A stretch of 64,000 nt of DNA from Serripes groenlandicus (Eukaryota > Mollusca > Bivalvia > Cardiida > Cardiidae), in NCBI GenBank assembly GCA_031761405.1, contig JASEVX010000082.1, positions 498,501 through 562,500 on the forward strand, in the 5' to 3' direction. The translations under genes and the position numbers were made by a program. The first letter of the stretch is position 1. Each line of letters begins with the position of its first letter. Below, in pieces: positions 11,926 through 24,139 of this stretch. The notes under the pieces were generated by a model. The model worked only from the letters and a program-made list of their open reading frames with translations, had not been told where the DNA came from and made no database searches.

Positions 11926-13272
11926 GTGAGGTAACACACGATTGTTTATGTAGTCAACTGAATACAACACTCGACCAGGACATACCCGTAGAATGCTATA
12001 GTCCAAGCGGAGACGAATGTGGCTGGTATACGAAGTGTCTCGAGGTAAGGAGTCACTCTGTCTGCTTAGTAATTATTTTGACGCATATTTACTACTTTGC
12101 CCTGTACGTACTAATGTTCAATAAGGGGAGAAAGAAAGTTCCTTTGAATCGAGATAGTAGATTTATGATGGTAAAATTCGGTAATCGAGACCGAAAACGT
12201 ATGCTAATTTTATTCACTATTATTTCTCAATAGGCAATAACAAATATTTCATTAAACTTTTTGTTTCAGAAACGTTACCCATGCAAGGACAATCCAGCAA
12301 CTTATGCCGTTGATTTTGCCCGGAAATTTTGTTTATTGTATGAGCAACATTACAAAATTTCAGCCAGGACGGAAGAAGATGGATTGATGCTGTCAGGAAA
12401 TGCTTACAAGTGAAACTTGTTCCATCTCTACGCCCGGGTCAAAAGAAAACATGTGCTGAACTGGGAGACTTCGCATTCGGCACGCACTCTCATTGTTACC
12501 TTTCACCGGACGGTGGACGAACCTCTGTTTGTGAATCGAACGTCATGGATTACCGAAGTATGGTCTGGACTTTATGGGAAGGTTTCAACGATATGGACAG
12601 TAGTAAAAGAGATAGTGTTATGCGCCCAGTACTTTTTCAACTGTTAAGTGTCTCTTCAGTTTGTATTGCAAAATTCAGCATTAAGGTCTTTTTTTACTAC
12701 TATCTCGTTGATTTAGGGTAGTCCGATTCATATTTCAGACAGCCCTTGACAATAGGCATAGGTGCAAACGATCCGAATCCGGCAGAAATAATTCTGTTTC
12801 AGACGTCGTTTCTGAACTTACGAATCAAGTAGCCACCACGATGCGATGGGAAAAAAATCATGTAATGTGGTTTGGATATCCCGTGAGTGTTCATAATAAC
12901 AACGACACTGAAAACTCCACTCTTAACGTTCGCATTGTTTTGGAATCAAAAGGCATGTATGACCTAAATGCAGTGAACGTGCCAATAGTGAACGTATCTT
13001 CCGCAATTGATGATCTCTCTGATGCGATTGTGAAGGGAGATTTTAAGTTTGATCTTGGTAGATATCTACATGTGGCCTTGTACAAGGTTTGCTCTAACAT
13101 CAATTGTACGACATCAACCTTTGAAACAGTCCCTGAAAATAACAATTCAGACACCACAAAGAACAATGAAGATGGTAAATCGACTCTTGTAAGAAACGTT
13201 TTGATTGGTTGTAGCATCGGTGTAATTATTTTAATTATTGCTGGTGTAGTCTTTTATAAAATTCGTATGTAA
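11926..13272 (+). CDS. cysteine-rich single-pass membrane protein gene, three exons, possible frameshift
   Basis: Exon 1 (11926-12044) follows 'ttttatttacag' and ends at CTCGAG|gtaagg. It encodes EVTHDCLCSQ…ECGWYTKCLE. Exon 2 starts after 'ttgtttcag' at 12270: KRYPCKDNPATYAVDFARKFCLLYEQHYKI, then FSQDGRRWIDAVRKCLQVKL, then TCAELGDFAFGTHSHCY and VCESNVMDYRSMVWTLWEGF. The two halves of exon 2 are one base out of frame at 12357-12361 (a T seems missing from an ATTT run). Its end is uncertain; CCA|gtactt at 12628 keeps phase. Exon 3 (12739-13272, after 'atatttcag') has several N-x-S/T sites, an NTT/NNS-rich linker, a membrane segment NVLIGCSIGVIILIIAGVVF and a short basic tail KIRM. No signal peptide exon is found. 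I infer an extracellular domain with paired cysteines. The 'WIDAVRKCLQ…CAEL…CY…VC' spacing vaguely recalls stanniocalcin-type helical domains, but this is weak. Confidence 0.65.
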
Positions 13273-13279
13273 CACTCAT

Positions 13280-13640
13280 TATCTTATAAGACATATTAAT
13301 ATATCAGCTTGTCAGTGGAATATCAAAAATGCCGAACTATTCAATTGGATTACAAGGAAGTAAGTTATACCAAAACTTAGTTCTTCCAGAGTCGGGTTTA
13401 TATCAATTAACATACATGTACCATACTGTGATATAACAACTTAAATATGAACTGGTAAGAACCGGATTCACTCTTGAAGCTAAATCGTTCAATAGTGGTA
13501 CATTAAATGAAGGTCAAAAGTTGCTTTGAATTACCCTGGACACGAAAAAAACGGGGATCATTAAATCGCTCATTAAAATCGCGATTTATAAACATGGCTC
13601 AGTGTGTAAAAACATAAACAATAATATATTTTGACCATAT
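13280..13640. other. 3' flank of the membrane-protein gene
   Basis: No AATAAA immediately follows the stop at 13270-13272. I see no other feature up to the SINE fragment. Confidence 0.4.
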
Positions 13641-13734
13641 AACATTACGTACATACGTTATTGATTAAGATCAACCTGAGCATCGAAATGATCGCATCAC
13701 AGGGAAACCGTGTAAACCATTGGGTATAAGTGTT

Positions 13735-13878
13735 GATGCACAGCCGCATCGAGCCCTGCACTGGCGATCCAGGTAGAGAGTCCATCGACAAGACACGTTC
13801 AAGGATCATGAATAGGTGTACTGTCGCCATAATACAACTGAAATACTGTTTTAAATCGAAAATTCCCCAAAAAATAGG
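13735..13878 (+). mobile_element. degenerate SINE (3' part)
   Basis: 'caaggatcatgaataggtgt', 'actgtcgccataatacaact' and 'gaaatactgttttaaatcg' follow the body and tail order of the SINE at 9283-9508 with many changes. The tRNA head is not recognisable. Confidence 0.6.
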
Positions 13879-13965
13879 CAATGTGATTTAATTGATACTT
13901 TACGGACAACTTGAAACTCCAAAACTTCTATGTAAAAAAAAACTCCAACAGCAGTGAAGTATGTC

Positions 13966-14705
13966 GGCCCTGTCAAACTATTGCGTATCGTACTAGTATA
14001 TGCCAGTGTATGAAAACTATCACGCATACGGTGACATACGCAAGGGGTTCGTTAGGCATAGGTTATATACGTTTCAAGCACGGTCGCATACGGTGGCATA
14101 CGCTTACATACGGCGTGGCAGGACTTATTTTAAGCATGCCTAAAACATTTGTGCGTATTCGGACCTATGGTTTATACGCAAAGAAGACGCAAGGCATACG
14201 CTGAAAAAACTCGAATTACGCTACGTTACTCATAGTACGCTGGTCATACGCTAACATACGCTGGCGCATGAGTAACGTACTTCTAACATATGTCTGACGT
14301 ATCTGCAACGCATATAGACATATTGGCGTATGCCTGACGCTTGAGTAACGTATACATAACGTATAACTAGCGTATAATTGGCGTATGGCAAGCGTATCCC
14401 TTGCGGATTGCCAGAGTTTTGATAAAGTGTATATATAGGATCCTATTTCTAGATCTTCTACAGTTCTTCGTGGACTTATATGGGCACTTTGTCACGTAAT
14501 AGCGGTACGCTGGACATGCGCAGGTCATGCGCTACGTATTCGCTAACCATACGCAGACTACGCTGGTAATACGCTGGGCATACGCTGGCGATACGCTACT
14601 CATAGGTGCAATACGGTAAGTATACAAACAGTTCTGTATTTTCAACTTATGGATTTTTATACGCAACTAATACGTTTCTATCATACGCAATAGTGTGACA
14701 GGGCC
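13966..14705. mobile_element. CATACG-rich foldback MITE with ~24-bp TIRs
   Basis: The left end GGCCCTGTCAAACTATTGCG is matched in reverse complement by the right end at 14681-14705 (cgcaatagtgtgacagggcc), with one mismatch in the first 20 bases. Between them the motif GCATACG or its reverse complement CGTATGC recurs dozens of times, often with GCTGG or GACATAC spacers. It is mainly in one orientation in the left third, reversed in the middle, and reversed again at the right. No open frame resembles a transposase. The target duplication is not clear. The dense repeated heptamers could be transposase-binding sites. The superfamily is undetermined (PIF/Harbinger or hAT are possible). Confidence 0.8.
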
Positions 14706-15080
14706 ATAAGCAAACATTTGAATCCATGTGGTATACGTTAAACTTATAGCATGGGGAATCGGACCCGGCAAAACGTTTTCCCTCAAATGGTGTCAGGGTC
14801 AAAGTCACAATGAAATAAAGGTTGTACACGACATACCAGCCTTCCAAGATGTACATGTGTGGGCATATATAATTTGAAACAGTTCAGATTTAAAGCATAT
14901 TCTATTTGACACGGATAAGTGTTTGCGTCAGGTGTTCTCGACACACCCCGCATCTTCATAGGAAATATAACAGAAGGACGCAAACCTAAAGCCCCCTCGG
15001 AGACTCGGTCGAGATTAATGATTATATTGAAATTTTACTTGTTGATCAGCCAATACCACATTTATTCTATCCGAGTAACA
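14706..15080. other. intergenic, nothing recognised
   Basis: Short overlapping frames on both strands (14783-14983 and 14919-15146) have no supporting features. Confidence 0.4.
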
Positions 15081-15291
15081 AAGAGCCTTCGGCTAGCATA
15101 CCAACATTGTGCAATCTGCGTAAAGTATCGAACCGGATCAGCCTAAGCATGCCGCTCAGGCTAATCCGGGCAGACAATTTTCACCTCCTGTGGATTTTTC
15201 TGTTTCAGGAATCATTACACTTCTGAGACGGCCCGTATTAGACTGCGATACATTACGCAGAGTAGTGTTGGATTTCTCGTGGAACGGCTCA
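15081..15291. mobile_element. GAGCC-MITE, divergent copy
   Basis: Left end 'gagccttcggctagcatacc' is a worn version of the terminal repeat, followed by 'aacattgtgcaatctgcg'. The right end 'gttggatttctcgtggaacg' then 'gctca' is well kept. Between them 'ggatcagcctaagcatgccg' and 'ctcaggctaatccgggc' form an inverted pair, as in the copies at 26446-26604 and 52787-52960. Confidence 0.75.
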
Positions 15292-15424
15292 AATGCCGAA
15301 GTTGTATAGATAAACCCTGCGAATATCGTTAGTCTTCCCATACGTAGATAAATATTTTTCTTGGAGTTGAGTCAGATATATTTGGTGATAAGAAGCATGT
15401 GGGTCAAAATGTGTTAATAAACTC

Positions 15425-15600
15425 CCACCTATACTACGTGTGCAGCAGACGACATTGAACAAGTTTAGACAAAAACCAAATCCTAGAGTAGAATACATTG
15501 TGTGAAAGAAGTAATTGGTCATTATGTTCAATGTCTCCCTTTGCCTTGTTTTCAAAGGTTGACTACTGCAGGTGGGCCATATTGCGTCTACAAGTGGGAG
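15425..15600. repeat. TTAA-MITE, degenerate copy
   Basis: 'gtgtgcagcagacgacattg', 'aatacattgtgtgaaag', 'ttggtcattatgttcaatg', 'ctccctttgcc' and 'gttttcaaaggttgactact' then 'gcagg' follow the family order. The terminal CCCTTTCCC arms are lost. Confidence 0.6.
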
Positions 15601-15719
15601 CACGTTTATTCATGTCCAATTACGCACGACTTTAAAGGCGATCGCTACAGTTTCATCAGTTGTGTTATGAACATCATGACAGATGGTGTGTTGATATCAT
15701 ATTACCAAATCTAAAGAAA

Positions 15720-16180
15720 TATGAAATGAAAATATAGGGTACTTAGGCTTGGAAAAGTTTCTTGGTCCTTTATTCTGTATACCCCATAAATTGGCAATTA
15801 AGACCGCTGTTTCCTATGTAAAAATAAAATATATCAAAATTTCAAATTTTATTTTCAATCTAACATCATTTGTTTGGTAACACTTCACTCTTTAATGAAT
15901 AGAAGAATTAAATGTAAAAATGTAGCCAGCAAGAAAAAAATCACACAGTATTCTGTTTGTTTTTGCCCTTTTTCAAAATCCATGTGGCGACGATGGGCCG
16001 TGTCGTAGTTCAATAACATCGCTTTACAGTATTGCATATAGTTGTTAAACTAAATGAACACTCACTATTAATTTTGTTGTTGTACACGGCCAGTAATAGG
16101 TTTAAATTCAGATTTACCTAACACTATTGGTATTAGGTTATGGCCAGTTCTAACAGTTATCAGCACGACCTGTTAGTGTA
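15720..16180. other. intergenic, nothing recognised
   Basis: No supportable feature between the MITE copy and the SINE. Confidence 0.4.
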
Positions 16181-16184
16181 TAAA

Positions 16185-16400
16185 ATCGGTGGTGTAGTAG
16201 AAGATCATCCATCTCGGGTGATGCAGGCTGCGGGTTCGCTCCCCGGCCGAGTAATTCTAAATAATTTAAAAATTTGTAGATATGGCTTTCCCTCATTGGT
16301 GCCTAACACTGTGTGGTTTGCATTACGAGTGATTCGCTGCTGTCAGGATAAATGGACCAGTAGTACTGATATAATGTAACTTACACACACAGGAAACGTC
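16185..16400 (+). mobile_element. tRNA-derived SINE-like element
   Basis: The head 'ggtggtgtagtagaagatc' resembles an A-box region. GGTTCGCTCCC at 16233-16243 is a good B box, set in 'gatgcaggctgcgggttc'. The downstream body differs from the SINE at 9283, though 'gataaatggaccagtagtac' then 'tgatataatgtaac' loosely keeps the tail. It is probably a second SINE family. The plus-strand open frame across it is not a gene. Confidence 0.6.
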
Positions 16401-18170
16401 GTGATATTACATTGTTGATAAAAGCGCAAAACATCGTACAAACAACAATCGTTTATAATATATATTCGCAGAGACAAACTGTTAGGCCGACAACTAACAA
16501 GGTGCTACGTAAATCTGAATACTCCCTTGGTTATACTGCATTGGTAACACTGGGGCATGTGTGCCTTTTTTAACCACTTTGCATATGCACGGGTATCAGC
16601 GATTTTGGATAAAACTCTTTAGATTCATAAACTTTTCGGAGCGTTCACAATGCACTTAGGCACAAGACTTAAGATGCTTGATTTTACATGGGCTGGGCTG
16701 TAACATATCGCATGATGTTAGGGCTCTGTCTCTACGATTACACAATCTACCTTTTTCCAGTTCAAGGTTATCAGATCAACTGTATTGTAGCCCTTCTCAC
16801 AATCAATATATTTAATAAACTACGTGCTATTTCACATATTTTTAATCATGGGCAAATGCCCGTATTTGTTGTATGTTATGGTTGGCCTCGATCAACATAA
16901 TTCGCAAGTTACTTGATAGTTTTCAATAAGGACTACTTCATGAATATGCATAAACGTGAGTAAAATCACGACCAGTCTTACTATTTGCAGGGAATTCAGC
17001 AGGATAACGATTCGGAAGCATTAGAATCAAGTCATATTAAAAACAAATAGATCAATCAGTTGATTAAGTTTTCTTTATTTATAGCAATGTACTTAGCTTA
17101 TAATCTTTGGTAGAATAAACATAGAATTAACATAATCGTCGAAGCAATTAGAATATTAGTAAGTAATTGTTAATGAAGTTAATACATACATACATAGTTA
17201 ATAGATAATTTTCAAACAGCTTGAGCCAATAGATGGTTGAAAATGGGTACCTGTTACTCTGAATCTATGTTCTAAATATTGTTCTGATAAAACTGTACAG
17301 ACACTCCTTATATTTCATGCTGAATAAATCTATCTTAATACACTATGTAGTTACACCCATTTTGCATGAGATCACATATGTATTACATAAATATTCACCC
17401 AAAGATAGTTAACAGATGAACATATTCTATGATAAAACTGTCAGTAAAACAATTTTGTTTTCAATGACAACAGAAAAACCATTGCAATGCACAACACGTA
17501 TGCAGAGTTCATCGGCTTGATGCTGGAAGCATTCGACGGCACTCTCCCGTTTTCATATGGACTTTTGCCGACTGTTACAAAGATTTGTTTGACTGAAAAA
17601 GAATATATGAGCTGTGTTCCAGGAAAACCAACCCAAACGCATTTGTGACCAGTGTAGAACTAGACAAACCATACCATTCGCACTGTCCGTTCTTGGTCAG
17701 CAGTGTTCACTAATTCAAAAGTCTTTGACATACTGAACGCATTTATGCCACTTAACGAAAATTGATCGACTTCTACACTTGTCTAAAATAGTTTGAGGTA
17801 GGCTTACACAGAGCACGGCTGATTTACATTTTCTAAGACTTGAATCAAACCGACTTTTGTCTTGATTCATATTCGCAACAAAAAAGATTATTTGTACAGT
17901 TACAAAAAGTACTTTACAATAATTATCAAATGGAAATGCATTATTAGGTATGTCTAAAACGATGCAATATGGCTTTAACTGTCAAACTCATGATCGCATT
18001 ATTATAGCCTAATTAATATAGCCAGTTATCGCGAGTCCGCTGTACTTGAATATACAAGGAATCATTTAATGAAATCAAAGGTGTCTCGGAATATTAAGGA
18101 TCAGAGAAATGAGCGTGGTATTTCTTAACAATACTTTCTTGGTCAGACGTAATGCCAGCCGTGATATCAA
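16401..18170. other. intergenic, nothing recognised
   Basis: AT-rich sequence with no frame, tandem array or TIR pair that I can support. A 70-codon frame at 16688-16900 lacks any domain or splice support. Confidence 0.45.
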
Positions 18171-18179
18171 TCCGACGGT

Positions 18180-18390
18180 TTTACCCTTTCCCACATACAA
18201 CACATCTGCAACAGACGACTATCAGAACACATAGGCAAAAATATATATTTTTTAAAACGGAAGAAAGTTGAAAACAATGTGGCAAAAGGAGAATTACTCG
18301 TTCTGGGCAATTTCTTCTTTTGCCACAATGTTTTTAAAAGACGGCTGCTGCAGAGGCCACATAAAGCGTTTATATTTGAGAAAGGATTAA
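18180..18390. mobile_element. TTAA-MITE, near complete copy
   Basis: Left end TTTA|CCCTTTCCCACATACAAC and right end 'gagaaagga' then TTAA; the left TTAA has one change. 'catctgcaacagacgact' and 'gacggctgctgcagaggc' form the inner arms. 'aacaatgtggcaaaaggaga' faces 'cttcttttgccacaatg', with a degraded central palindrome. Confidence 0.8.
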
Positions 18391-18399
18391 TCGCCATTT

Positions 18400-19690
18400 C
18401 ACAATTATATACCCAATTTTAAAAACATATTTACCTTTTTGACATGATCCATTTGTAGTAAATGCCATAAGGAATTAGTACGAGATAGACGAATAAACTG
18501 TAGCTGATTTGACCCCACATTGGTTGTATACGACATCACCCATGCAGGTCAGCGATTTGTCCAGATAGTTTAGAATACAATGTACATAGAAAATCAAATT
18601 TTATTGTTTTATAAAACTACTTTATTATCGTTTAATAATGTAATTTATTAATCGGAAACCAAATCCAACAAGTCCTATGGACACATAATTATAGATTCTA
18701 GTTTATACTAATACCTAAACGAAGAATAGTTTTCAGAAACTTGTAAATCACAATAAGTTTCGAGTAAAACAAATAAGAAATAATTTACTTTCTTGAAAGG
18801 CTCATTGCTTGAGGTTTAACAACATAATAGAACATAACTAATTATAATAAAGGATATATTATCGATGCCAACTAGAGGTCCGCAAATAGCTGGGTCCGCC
18901 TGAGTAAAAATTCAAATACCAACGGCATTTACAATGCTCCATTTACTCTTCCAGCGCCAATGTTAATATTGAGGTTTTGCAAACAATACAGACTCACGTG
19001 GGTCAGCTCATGTCGAGCTGTTTTACGTGGAATCAGTATTGTTTGCTTTTAGTTATCAACGTATTCCAAAAGTCTTATTCCTTGAAAAAAGGAGTCGACC
19101 GATTTTGAACATGGAAGAATATGCTTTTGGGAACTCGGCGCTGAAAGAGTTAAAGGCAACATGATAGTTTTCTTTATATATCGTAAAAGAATACTTACTC
19201 GCAAATGTTAGGAATACTAGATGGGGTCATGGTTAATCGTCCTTGACGTTGCTTCACTCCATTTTGCACAGACTCCGAATTCCAAAAGTCAGAATATCGA
19301 ACAATATCTGGAGTTTAAAGATAAAATTATTTATTCATTCACAAAGGGAACGAATAAAGGGACGTACACTAAGTAATTCAAAGAGCAAGGGTTGTAAAAT
19401 ATTATAGACATTATTTACGTACATGTACAATAGGCTAAACAAATTAACCACTAGCTTTAGGGAGGGTTAACCATCCAGAAATATGACATAAATTTCATGT
19501 CCAAAGAAAAGAAAATTCGCTATGACCTAAGCTCGCCTGACTTTCTGCGAGTGGATCTAAAACGTTAGATACTTTTCCAAAACAAACTATGCGACAAAGA
19601 CGCGGTCTGACCTACGTTAATCTTATACATGTATGCCGGGAACCATCATGTATAAGCGTATTTACTGCAAGAACATCTACGCACATGCCT
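18400..19690. other. intergenic, nothing recognised
   Basis: No gene-like structure. A loose inverted pair at 18980-19050 ('gttttgcaaacaatacagac' against 'cagtattgtttgcttttag') could be one more foldback repeat, but its ends are not defined. Confidence 0.4.
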
Positions 19691-19734
19691 GTGGAATGTC
19701 ATTATATGGACTTGTTTTATAATACTTTGACGCC

Positions 19735-19915
19735 GCTGTCAACACTTTCCCCCCTAGTATATCAATACGTTTCTGGGTAAATTCCCAATACTGCAGGGAG
19801 TCAAGAAGTGAGAGCCATTACTACCACTTTTTATTTCTTTGGTATGACCCGGCTAGGGATCGAAATCGCTACCTTCCGAGATGGACGCTCTACGTCTGAA
19901 TGACCGAGACGTATG
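19735..19915 (-). mobile_element. tRNA-derived SINE, minus strand
   Basis: Read in reverse it has 'ggtcattcagacgtagagcg', then a B-box-like 'gatttcgatccctagccggg'. These are followed by 'tcataccaaagaaataaaaa' and 'gtggtagtaatggctctcac', and a distal 'cagcggcgtcaaagtatt' tail. Head plus body is the arrangement of another molluscan SINE type. Confidence 0.6.
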
Positions 19916-19929
19916 TATAACAGTTTATA

Positions 19930-20560
19930 AAAGGTTTGACAAATATTTTAACATATGTTCTTTTTTTAAATCAAAGGAAAAACTAGAAGATTCTTTTAAA
20001 GAAATCCACCTGAATGTTTACCCCATTTCACAGTCACATGGGTCATCTGCTCACATAGGCCAATCATAAGTGAAGACTATGAGTTTAATGATTCTGGAAA
20101 TATTAAATGTAAATCAACTTGAATTGACGACCCTTAAACAACCTTGACCTTTGACAAGATAGTGGTCACCTACTCATGCAATATAATCCTTTAATGAAGT
20201 TAAATGACTCTAGGTCAAAGTTTTCTTAAGCAAACATCGAATTGACCTTTGACCCAAATAAAAGTAGTGAACATATTATCTTGGAGTCCAATCATTCTGT
20301 GAAGATTGAAGACTCCGTGCTAAATGGGTCTTTAGATATTTAGCATATTTTATCTTTACAGCCCCCTTGACATTTGACCCATTTACTCCAAAGCAAATAA
20401 GGGTCATCTACTCAGGTAGTACAACTATCCTGTTATCTGATACAAAAGTTTCCTGGTCGGAAACGGAATTGACCATTATGTGACATTGGCCCAGTGATCA
20501 GCAGAACAGTAGGGCCTATGAAGTTTGAAGCTTTGGAACATATATATGTTGTAGTGTCTA
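19930..20560. repeat. diverged tandem copies rich in TGACC-TTTGACC
   Basis: About five units of roughly 110-130 bp share 'gggtcatctactca', 'ccaatcattctgtgaagat' and 'gacctttgac' in the same order (near 20030, 20150, 20240, 20390 and 20480). Divergence is high. The embedded TGACCTTTGACC matches a DR1-type nuclear-receptor half-site pair, but in an abundant repeat this need not be functional. Confidence 0.55.
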
Positions 20561-20684
20561 AAGCTTCACAACTAACTACACAAGTGTGTTCACAACAGAT
20601 TGATGTAATCATAGTTCAGAAAGAGTTTCACATGTTTTGTTTGTAATTAGAATACACCCATTTACACATAACTATTGATGTCGT

Positions 20685-20760
20685 GTGTAGACACCTCTGC
20701 ATCAGACGAAATTTGGCAACAATAAGGAAAAAGGAGAAATCGTTTAAGATAAGCTATTTA
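20685..20760. repeat. TTAA-MITE left-half fragment
   Basis: 'gacacctctgcatcagacga' followed by 'aaggaaaaaggagaaatcg' matches the left inner arm. The right half is gone. Confidence 0.45.
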
Positions 20761-22110
20761 TCCTCATAACTCATAGTTTTTAACCTATTGTCAGTCTTTA
20801 ACTAACAGCTTTCAGGATGTTTTCAAAGAAAGCGTCATATTAAATCAAAACATATATGCGTTTAACAAACCCAAACATGTAATACGTACGTGCAAAGAAA
20901 GTTAACTCTTTTTTCTGACTTTAAGTTATTCAGAACGGTCATGTCCTGTGCAGACGTGCCCCCAGAGAAGCCCGAATCATTCATGAATGAGTGCAGGCAT
21001 TACGAGATACTACTTGTGTCACAAACCCATGTCGACCCGGCTATACAATAAAATATAAAGTTACAGTGGCTTCGAGCGATCGCTAGATTTATACTAAATT
21101 AATTCAGCTTCGTCATTCAATTATTGTTAATGATTTGTCATGAATTGTAAGTTAGTGATAAAATCCTACCAAGAAAACAGCACAGAAGCACTTCTGGTGG
21201 TTGCTACACTGTCTTCGAATGCCAGATCGTTCTATGAAATGGGTTATATGAAACCACATATTCGAGTTTCACATGTTTTGCTTGACGAATCTCGTGGTTT
21301 TGTGAAATAGTGGTAGATTAGGTGTATAAATGTAACAGTGCGCATGTAACACATGTTTTTGTGTCGCCTGTAAGATGTAGATACACTGAAGGATCACTTC
21401 GTAACGCTATATATTACTAAGCATTCGTTCGATTAAGAAGCTATCCGATATAATACAGTTATAAATAATTAGACCACTTTTATCGTTCTCATATTTGCTC
21501 CGACATATCTTCGTTTGATAAAAGGTGTCTACGATGAGCTCATGTTTGACGGCACGTCTTTCTTGATTCTATTTGATATTGCTTTAGTCGCAATGTTATT
21601 GTCTATATTTTAAAAACTTATTTTGGGCTAATTAAAAGAATCCTGATATTTGGTATTAAAGATATTAATAATTTCTAAATATACCTTGTTCAAGTTGATA
21701 TTTCTATGGGTTTCCAAATGTTGCCGCACTAATAACTAAGTTCTCATACACAACAGCTATCACGCTTGATATGCATATATGGCTTTGCTTGTACGCTGTA
21801 GCCATTCTTGAACCAAGAAACAATGTTATCGTATACAAACCGATTATCAGCCGATATATCCTATCCATCTGCTAATTAAAACAATACGTAGGATATTTCA
21901 GGCATAATTCTACCGAGAACAAGTTATTTACCTTATTAATGGAAACGTGTGACGCGTACTGAACCCATATACAGGTATTTATTTCACAGAAATACCATTG
22001 CGAAGGCATATTAAAGTGAACTGTTTATACAATTATAGAAATTAACAATTAAATAACGTTTACACATTAAAATTATGCGTGTAAAACGCCAGGCAGTTGA
22101 ATGTGACAAA
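20761..22110. other. intergenic, nothing recognised
   Basis: No supportable feature. Confidence 0.45.
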
Positions 22111-22119
22111 ATATTAAGC

Positions 22120-24105
22120 TTCTACAAGGACTACAACATCGCATTTGTTCTTTACTTAATCTGCAGTTTTAATGTTTTTTGGGACGGCAAACTCTTATTT
22201 TCTTGAAGCCTCTTGAAGTATCTACAGCAATATCATCAGCAACATTATTGTTAACATTATCAACTTCTGCAGTGTGAAAGAGTTTGTTTCACAAAAACTT
22301 TAAGTCTCTGTTTACATTTTGAAAAAACAACAATTAATATCACAATTGTTGCTGAATACCTCACCGTCTGCAGATTAAATGGTTTGGGGATAGCTAACTA
22401 TCCTTTTCTTGAAAACCGCCGTAAATGTAACGAATATGTAGCATGCTTTTAAATAGGTAACAAGTGACAGCATCTACAACAACTTCATCATCATCATTGC
22501 TGTTGGCAACATCCCCTTCTTGAGATTGAACGAGTTTACTTGATAACTAACTCTTCTTCTGTTAAAACCAACGATGGATTAAGTGATAGATTGGGGTTTA
22601 ACGTCAATTTTATAGTCATATATCGGCGGACAGTTCACATACTCATGGTTTTCCTGGCTTTACCAGTCCAGTTCTCCACAAAACAGACTTTCCAAGCAAC
22701 TGGCTGTTTTACACATAGACCCATTGGTCGAAAACGAATGACGATTGTCAAAGTCACTTTCGTCAAACGTCAGAAAGAATGTTGGCCGAGCTTGAAAACC
22801 ACCGAATATTTAACGAATACGTATCAGGTTTTTGATAAACTAACAGGTGCCTAAATATTAAGATGTAACAAGAAGTCTGTGTCAGCATCTACAAAAACAA
22901 CAATATCGCCATTGCTGTTGGTAATATCAACATCTGCAGTTTGAAAAGGTTTTTTGGATATCACACGCTTCTTTTCTTCAAAACCACATATAAGTTACGA
23001 ATAGATTACAGGTGTCTGAAAAAGTAACAGATGAATTAAAATGTAACAAGAAGTGTATGTTTGCATGTGCCACAGAAACATCACCATCGGAAATTTGAAG
23101 GATTTGTGAAATGACAAAAGCTTCTTCGTTTAAAACCACGGTATAAATAACGAATAAATATCCGGTTTTACAATAAAAAAAAAATAATCCACCTAAAGGT
23201 TGGCAACATCAACATATGGAGTTTGATTTTCTGGATATCAAACGCTCATACCTTGACAACTGTCAAAAAAGTAATGGGTTTTTGAATAAGTAACAAGTGA
23301 TTTAAAATGTTCCAATATGTCTCTGTCGTCTTCTACAACAACAACAACAACAACAACAACAATATTAAAATTGTGGTGGTTGACAACATAAACATATGCA
23401 GTTTGAATGCTATTTTAGACAGCAAAGGCTTCTTTTCTTGAAACGGCCGAATACGTAACGAATAAGTCACAAGTTTTTGAATAAGTAATACGCGGTTACA
23501 TATGTTCCAATAGATCTCCGTAAGCATATATAGCAGCAATAACATCACATTTGTTGCTGTCAACATCAACGTATGCAGTTTAAATGGATTTTCTGGATAT
23601 CAAACGCTCATATGTTGATAACCGTCGAATAAGTAACAGGAATTTGAATACGTTACAGGGGATTTAAAATGTACCAATAGGTCTCAATCAGAATCTACAA
23701 CAACAACAACAACATCAACATTGTGGTTGGCGACATAAACATATGCAGTTTGAATGATTTTTGTATAGAAAATGGTCCTTTTCTTGAAAACTGCCGAATA
23801 AGTAATAAATAAATAACAGTTTTTTTGAATAAGTAACAGGCGATTCAATTAAACGGCCAAATAAGTAACAGGTTTTTGAATAAGTAACAGGTTATTTAAT
23901 ATGTACTGGTAGATCTCTGTCAGCATCTACATCAACAACAACAACAACAACAACATCTCATTTGTTGTTGGCATCATCAACATATGGAGTTTGAATGAAA
24001 TTTCTGGATATCAGTTTGCTCATATCTCGATAACCGGCGAATAAGTAACGAATAAGTAACATGTTTTAGAATGAGTAACAGGTCATTTAATTTCTGTCAG
24101 CATCT

Positions 24106-24139
<34 letters not shown>

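Noticed and set aside
12891..13217. 108-codon minus-strand frame
   Set aside because: Antisense shadow of exon 3 of the membrane-protein gene.
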